A stretch of 64,000 nt of DNA. Origin: Tetramitus jugosus. Taxonomy: Eukaryota > Heterolobosea > Eutetramitea > Acrasida > Vahlkampfiidae. Below the pieces are notes generated by a model. That model searched no databases and was not told where the DNA came from. It worked only from the letters and a program-made list of their open reading frames with translations. The position numbers and the translations under genes were made by a program. This document shows positions 58,620-64,000 of the stretch, piece after piece. The stretch lies in the NCBI GenBank assembly GCA_937625935.1, contig OW569366.1, forward strand, positions 124,001 through 188,000, in the 5' to 3' direction. Every line of letters starts with the position of its first letter. Position 1 is the stretch's first letter.

Positions 58620-60614
58620 TTAGTATCCCGATATTGGTGCATTTTGTTGTTGAGGAGCAGAGTGTTTTTCTGTTCCTGTTTCTTCCTCTTGATCCGTGTT
58701 AGACAGCTTTGTGCTTAGCTCTAACTCTGGAACGTTCATGTCAGTGGACGCCAATAGAACAATGGCTTGTTCGCCCAACTTGTTTCCACCTAGGGCAATT
58801 GTGTCGAGCGTGGTGTTATCGACAATCATGAATGCTAGAGATTTGATACCATCGTACTCAATCTTGTTGTATTCCAAATCCAGAGACTTGAGAGACTTGT
58901 TGGATTTCAGAGCGTTGGCAATGCTAGAGCTACCAGCGTTCTGAATTCGATTCCAACCCAAGTTGAGCTCTGTCAATGAAGGATAGGCATTGCCAGCCAA
59001 CAAAGTTTGACCAATCTTTGTTGCACCGTCATCACCAATCACATTATGACTCAAATGGAGCGAGGACCACTTGATGGTTGAAGATTTCTTCTTCAACATG
59101 TCAGTCAATGACTCAACTCCTGCATCTCCAATCTTGTTAAAGTGGAACGATACGTGGGTAAGCTTTGAATTTGCATTGTTCACAACAGCATTGGAGAAGG
59201 CAATCAATGAATCATCATCAAACAAATTGTGATCCAATGTGAGAGACTTGAGAGCAGGGTGTTTGGCCAATACCTTTGCCAACATTTTCATGGATTCTCC
59301 TGTCAGTTCATTGCCTGCCAAGTTTAGCTCAGTAAGACTCGTATTGTCAGCCAATGAAGCACTTAAACGCAAGAAGGTTGCATCTCTCATGACACAATGA
59401 CTCAGATTCAAAGTGGTGAGGCTCTTGTGATACTTGATTGGTTCCTTGATGGCATTAATCACATGATCGATGGATCGTTTCAGGTTGAGAGTCATCAAGT
59501 TGTCCGATTCAATCGCAAGGTTCAAGCTCTTGGTATCATGGATGTGATCGAAAAAGTTTAGCACACGCAAATCAGGATTCAATCTGACTCTCTTCATCTG
59601 TGTCTCATACTTGAGCTTGGCAACCTTGTTGTTGATTGCTACGAACCATTCATGACGCTCCTTCTCATCTTCTGTATCAAAGAAGAGAGTACGTGCGACA
59701 TTGTCATCACCACCATCCTCTTCGCTCACTTCACGAGCAATCAACGACAAACATCCATTGTGATTGTTAGGTGCTCTTCCTGTAGCCAACGTAATTTTGG
59801 CGCCATCAAGCAAAACGCTTCCCTTTTTTTTCGTATTTTTCGCCGCATAATACTCGAGTGTGTTTCCCGATAGGACAAACCAACGTTTTTTCCATGATTT
59901 TACGATTCGACCTTCCTTGACCATCCAGCCTTCGCGATCAACAGACTGCGCTTGTTCACCTCCATTCTCACCACCATTGGTGCTACTGTTTGGATTGTTA
60001 TTCGACGCGCTTGAAGCAGTAGAGTTACTTCCAATACCAGAGCTACTACTTCCACTTCCAATTCCACTCTTTGTCGATGAACTGAAGCTATTGCTCGTCA
60101 AATGTGTGCTTGCGTTTCTGACTTCCAACGTGTTTTCCACTCTCATCAAATCGGCCCACTCTTGCTCCTCCTTGCTCAACACTAACGACTCAAAAGCAGG
60201 TGAATCATCATTTGTTGTTGTTGATGTTGTTGTGGACAAGTTCAAGTTATTGGTAGGTCCAGTCGACGGTTTATCATCCTTGAATTCCTTTGGATGAATC
60301 AACTCACCATACGACTCAACACCCTGACTATAATCAATGTCCATATTGTTTGAAAAATAACGAGAGTTGTCAGGTCGACCACCAATGACAGCACCTGTTC
60401 CATTGGCACCTACTCCCATCAATCCATCATCATCTACTCCCAATCCATACAGATCATCATTGTTGCCAGGTGTACCTGATGAAGATGCAGAGCGAAAACT
60501 TCCATTGTTGGAATTTGTCTTTTTGAGTTGAGTGAGATGATAGGTGGAGGATGAAGAGCCAGATGATGCAGAACTAGGTGGGATCACCTTTTTTTTCGTA
60601 AAGAGACTCTTCAT
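58620..60614 (-). CDS. PH domain-leucine-rich repeat protein
   Basis: Encodes 664 residues from ATG at 60614. A Ser/Gly/Asn-rich N-terminal 220 residues precede a PH domain (about 225-335: EGWMVKEGRIVKSWKKRWFVLSG at its start, ERHEWFVAINNKVAKL at its end). LRRs of the RNase-inhibitor type follow (about 375-620), each with L-x2-L-x-L-x2-N/C and a second helix (SLTELNLAGNELTGE, ALKSLTLDHNLFDDD, SLTELNLGWNRIQNAG, SLKSLDLEYNKIEYDG). PH plus such LRRs is the arrangement of CARMIL-like actin regulators and similar membrane-linked scaffolds; the extra CARMIL parts are absent. Head-to-head with the BTB-like gene. Confidence 0.88.
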   Translation of the reverse strand: MKSLFTKKKVIPPSSASSGSSSSTYHLTQLKKTNSNNGSFRSASSSGTPGNNDDLYGLGVDDDGLMGVGANGTGAVIGGRPDNSRYFSNNMDIDYSQGVESYGELIHPKEFKDDKPSTGPTNNLNLSTTTSTTTNDDSPAFESLVLSKEEQEWADLMRVENTLEVRNASTHLTSNSFSSSTKSGIGSGSSSSGIGSNSTASSASNNNPNSSTNGGENGGEQAQSVDREGWMVKEGRIVKSWKKRWFVLSGNTLEYYAAKNTKKKGSVLLDGAKITLATGRAPNNHNGCLSLIAREVSEEDGGDDNVARTLFFDTEDEKERHEWFVAINNKVAKLKYETQMKRVRLNPDLRVLNFFDHIHDTKSLNLAIESDNLMTLNLKRSIDHVINAIKEPIKYHKSLTTLNLSHCVMRDATFLRLSASLADNTSLTELNLAGNELTGESMKMLAKVLAKHPALKSLTLDHNLFDDDSLIAFSNAVVNNANSKLTHVSFHFNKIGDAGVESLTDMLKKKSSTIKWSSLHLSHNVIGDDGATKIGQTLLAGNAYPSLTELNLGWNRIQNAGSSSIANALKSNKSLKSLDLEYNKIEYDGIKSLAFMIVDNTTLDTIALGGNKLGEQAIVLLASTDMNVPELELSTKLSNTDQEEETGTEKHSAPQQQNAPISGY

Positions 60615-61040
60615 GATGATGAATTGAATGAATTCAAGATTGTTTCGTTTACTGTTGGTTTGTTGTTCTTGCTTTTTTCACGCTTTGAATTCTTTTGACG
60701 TGGGCGTCAAATGTCATATCCGTCGGAATTATGATAATCATCTGAAAGGGTTCCAACATCTACAATTGTGTTTATTTTGGCTGACACACCAGGACAGGAA
60801 CTTCGACCAGTAGTTGTTTACCTGATCAGGTTTTAGTAGATAGATAGTGGTTGACCTATCAGGGGATCTGTTTTCAATGAACAGTCTCCCATTCAATGAA
60901 TCAAACAGTTTGTTGATTTTCAACAAGCACAAACAAAAATCCCGATTTGAATTCAAAAACAGGACATAAAGATGGTTGGTTTCATGCAACATTACCAGTC
61001 CAACCACAATTATTGATCAGATAAAAACAAATCAACCAAG
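60615..61040. promoter_or_regulatory. Divergent promoter region with 12-bp palindrome
   Basis: 426 bp between the PH-LRR and BTB-like genes. A perfect palindrome ACCTGATCAGGT lies at 60820-60831 and a related half, GACCTATCAGG, at about 60854. A-rich leader (AAAAACAAATCAACC) precedes the ATG at 61041. No gene seen in the interval. Confidence 0.4.
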
Positions 61041-62622
61041 ATGTTCAACTTTTTTAGTTCTTCTCCAACTGCATTGACCACCATAACATCCAACAACAAT
61101 GGCACGACAAACACGGACTGTCCGAGCTACTATCTGGAAACTTCGATGAAGAAACTAGTTCTGGGTAGCCCAGACAGCGACAACAATCTCAATGAACAGA
61201 TCCCTTTTCCATTGAATGACTTGGAGCTGACATTAAGCAACGGAGATACCATCACGTTGTGTCGAACAATGACTGAGAAGAGATTGCCCAATGGATTGGG
61301 AGAATACTTTCATCTGTTGACAACGGCAAAGCATTTACAAGTGATATCGTCCTACATTTACTTTGATGGTATTCCACGAGAATTAGACTTATTGATTATC
61401 GTGTCAGTGTATCACTGGGCTCTGAAGAGTCAAGCACCAGAACACTTGATTAACTTGCTGTTGAATCATTTCATAAGAGAGCTCGGATCAGACAATGTTG
61501 TGTCCGTACTTTCGTTTTGCAAACATTTGCGACAATCTCTGGGTTGTAATGACGGGTATTTGGAGAGGATTGAGAGTCATTGTCTCAGGTTGATTCTCCA
61601 GTTTGTCGATTCTGGGAAGGCAGACTCTGTCAGAGATCTCAGAGATCGAAAGGATCTTCATTCTGAGATTCTGTTTCATGCATCAGAAGGTTCGCTCATG
61701 CAAGCTCAACTGAGTAACAAATCAACATTCAAGCAAGATATCCAAGAATTATTTACGGAGAGAAAAGGAAGGTTGCATATTCAGATTCATAACGATACAT
61801 CCCGTGCTGATTCATTCATCTCTCTTACGCCATGTATTCTTAGTGCAAACTCTGAATACGTCCGGACTCTACTAACATGTGAATGGTTACCGAAAGATTT
61901 CAATTTGCCGCTGTATCAATACGGTTTGGATGAAGAAGAGTACAAGGGATTATCAATGGAAGAGAAAGAAATGAGACAACGAGTTTTAACCAAATTTTTG
62001 TCACTATTGTTCTATGTATCGGTTAATTTGGATGTGGAGGAGTCGATGCAAATGCTCGAGCTTTGCAACTTCTTACTGGTTCCTAGGGATCATTTCGTGT
62101 ATGAGAAATGCATATTGGTTCTAGAGCAGAATGTACGTGTTGAGAATGTACTTCAAATTGCCCAAAAACTATCAGACTTGCAAGAAGCGGATAGCTATGA
62201 CAACACCAAAGAGATTCACAATGTGAGATTAATCGTCTCCTCAACTCTAAAAAACAAGGTGATTCAAGTCCTATCTGACAATTGGAAGGAGATTAGAAAC
62301 TCGTATTCGAGCAATGAACTACTGGAGCACTTGTCCGTAGGCATTGTGTTTGATGTGACTGACAGATTAGCTGATCGTAGCATTGATCGCAACTCTTTCA
62401 TCCGCTCGTACTCTTCTCCTCCAACTGACAGCCAAACATCCTGGCCGCAATTCGATGGTGAATGGGAGTGAGAAAGATTCAAGCGAAGTGAATTGAACTG
62501 ACGTTGAAAGAAAATTGCTAAGGACATTATTGGATTCTGACGGTTCACTCCATGAAGAAGTGGTTGATATTACTAAGCTGTTGATTGGAGGAGTTATCAA
62601 ACCATCTGCAGAGGTTACTTAG
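61041..62622 (+). CDS. BTB/BACK-like protein, with a likely second exon
   Basis: The unspliced frame ends at 62471 (476 residues). A donor GTGAGA at 62468 and acceptor TTGAAAG at 62510 would remove 43 nt and add 38 residues ending GGVIKPSAEVT (512 in total, stop 62620-62622). The added reading is smooth and in phase (GEW-E-KLLRTLL). Residues about 265-395 look like a BTB domain: LTPCILSANSEYVRTLL, then FLSLLFYVSV and LELCNFLLVPRDHFVYEKC. A BACK-like helical part follows (ENVLQIAQKLSDLQ). An N-terminal region (about 55-190) may be a second degenerate BTB/BACK pair. BTB proteins commonly act as cullin-3 adaptors or oligomerisers. The domain call is moderate. Confidence 0.7.
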
Positions 62623-64000
62623 TGAGACAGGATACTTGATCATCAATGGTCCAAACGGCACATCCACCTCAAGATGTATTTCTCTTGAAAGCAACTTTTA
62701 GTCATTGGTGAGGAATAAACGTGTATTGGCTGTAGATTTATCGATAGATTATTATTCCCTGACGGTGTTCGCCCTAACGCCTTGAATGGGTACTCATGAC
62801 TTTGTTAGCGGTGAACAATTGTCGATGTTTACATTGTAGAGAAGGCATTGTCCATGTCCTTTACTTTTTTGACTTGCTTTCCGCCCAGAGATCAAATGAG
62901 AGGACAACCTCGCTTGATATACAAGTAGTCTTAATACATCGGCGGTCGGATTACCGTGTATCTTCTGACACACTAGCGAAATAATCGATCCACCCTCATG
63001 TTAAGCATTTATCATGTTTTATAGATACCCTCTCCTTGATCAATAATAAGTATCGAAGTTCCACAACAAGTTTATCAAATTTACGAAGAAACTGAGGATC
63101 AAAGTAATGATCGTTACCATACCGTCCAGTTCTCAGGTCTGACTGTTTACTTCAATGAACTTTTTGAAAATATTGACGGTGTCATCTGATTTTGACCTGT
63201 TGTGGTTCCTCCTTTTCCATATGGAATTTTCTAGCCCGTCGCTACTGAGATGCAGACAGATATTTCCGGAGACGTGGTTGACAAAACAGACAATAGTTTG
63301 ACTCCACAAAGATATACTTGAGCAACCATGAATTCTTGTAGTTGAGATTTCGACTCTTCCTCTTCCAACTCACATATGAGTATGATCAATTGAACCATAT
63401 GTTCCGAGCAATGGATAACAGTTCACACACATAAAGTAAATCCAAAGGAAAAGGGTTGCCTTGAAACACCAAAGCAATTTCGTAATACCTTTTAAATCAC
63501 CTAAGACCATCAACAACCCATGACCGTAATTTACTCCTCTGGTTAATATATATCTTTCCTTGAAGTGGTCTACGACTTTTCAATGAAGAAGACTTTCATT
63601 GGAAGTAGTTTACAATAAAAAATTCTACATCATAATTCAACATAACAAAATCATACATTCTCCAAAGTACAGTTACATGGATAGTATTCAGAAGGGCCAA
63701 AAAAGTGTGGTTGACAACCCTGCAACAACTCAAAGAAAGAAAATAAAACAAGGGGGCAGTCATACAAGCCAAATGATCTCATTACAATGATTGAGTTTGT
63801 ACTGTCTCACCTCATACACAACATCGGCAAGTACATGAAGGATAAGAATCCCAAGTTCCCATCCGCTAGAACATCCGAAGACTATTCTCGAGCCCTCAGA
63901 TCTACGGTGAAGCAACCACTGAATTGATTATCCCGATATCGGACGGTGACAATTTGGAAATCATCATCGGGTTTGTAGTTTCATGGAATCATACCCAGCT
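62623..64000. other. Gene-poor right end of the window
   Basis: About 1.4 kb without a callable gene. Several short ATG frames (for example 63599-63790, 63 residues) show no domain. From 63787 a 46-codon frame reads MIEFVLSHLIHNIGKYMKD and stops at 63927. A different frame, open from about 63863 to the window edge, reads GEATTELIIPISDGDN. These two could be exons or a frameshifted remnant of a gene continuing past 64000. Confidence 0.4.

Overview
This window is nuclear DNA from a gene-dense, intron-poor protist. The best fit is a heterolobosean amoeba of the Naegleria type. Supporting signs: single-exon genes packed on both strands with gaps often under 300 bp, short GT-AG introns (12 of the splice junctions I reconstructed fall at 56-135 nt, one at 467 nt, donors mostly GTATGT-like), long Gln/Asn/Ser/His homopolymer stretches, and eukaryote-only genes (TFIID TAF2, exosome DIS3, UFD1, LAMMER kinase, calponin-homology protein). 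The species call is inference from overall character; no rRNA or organellar marker is present to prove it.

Layout. 0-7 kb: a prolyl-oligopeptidase family protease, unrecognised proteins including one with 17-residue repeats, and an HTATIP2-like NAD(P)-binding protein. 7-16.5 kb: a two-module Cys4 protein with an intron inside its first metal site, a TPR protein, a PH-ankyrin protein and an unrecognised protein. 16.5-20.4 kb: an unrecognised protein, a cap 2'-O-methyltransferase of the viral VP39 family, an Erf4/GOLGA7-like membrane protein and a small coiled-coil protein. 20.4-25 kb: the most accessory-looking stretch, with tRNA-Lys(CTT), a CH/calponin-like/SHOCT protein, tRNA-Asn(GTT), a frameshifted HARBI1-like transposase and a small membrane protein. 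25-34.7 kb: GABA transaminase, a four-exon EF-hand/WD40 protein, a three-exon LAMMER kinase, a MORN protein and an unrecognised protein. 34.7-46.8 kb: DIS3/RRP44, UFD1 (three exons), TAF2 (five exons) fused to three cyclophilin-like domains, and an N-myristoylated-looking protein. 47-64 kb: two small genes, a Golgi-type glycosyltransferase, an M1 aminopeptidase, a 2065-residue hybrid histidine kinase, a PH-LRR protein, a BTB-like protein and a gene-poor right end.

There is no operon logic here; genes are independent eukaryotic units. Head-to-head pairs sharing a short promoter region are DIS3/UFD1, the glycosyltransferase/M1 aminopeptidase pair, the small membrane protein/GABA transaminase pair, the 16.6-17.3 kb gene/VP39-like gene pair and the PH-LRR/BTB pair.

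The items most worth following are: TAF2 carrying three cyclophilin-like domains in one uninterrupted frame; the VP39-family methyltransferase in a cellular genome; the tandem Cys4 modules; the histidine kinase with a degenerate N-terminal kinase domain; DIS3 with an apparently dead PIN nuclease; and a possible stop-containing cassette exon in the LAMMER kinase gene. All splice models are mine, read from the sequence without transcript data.
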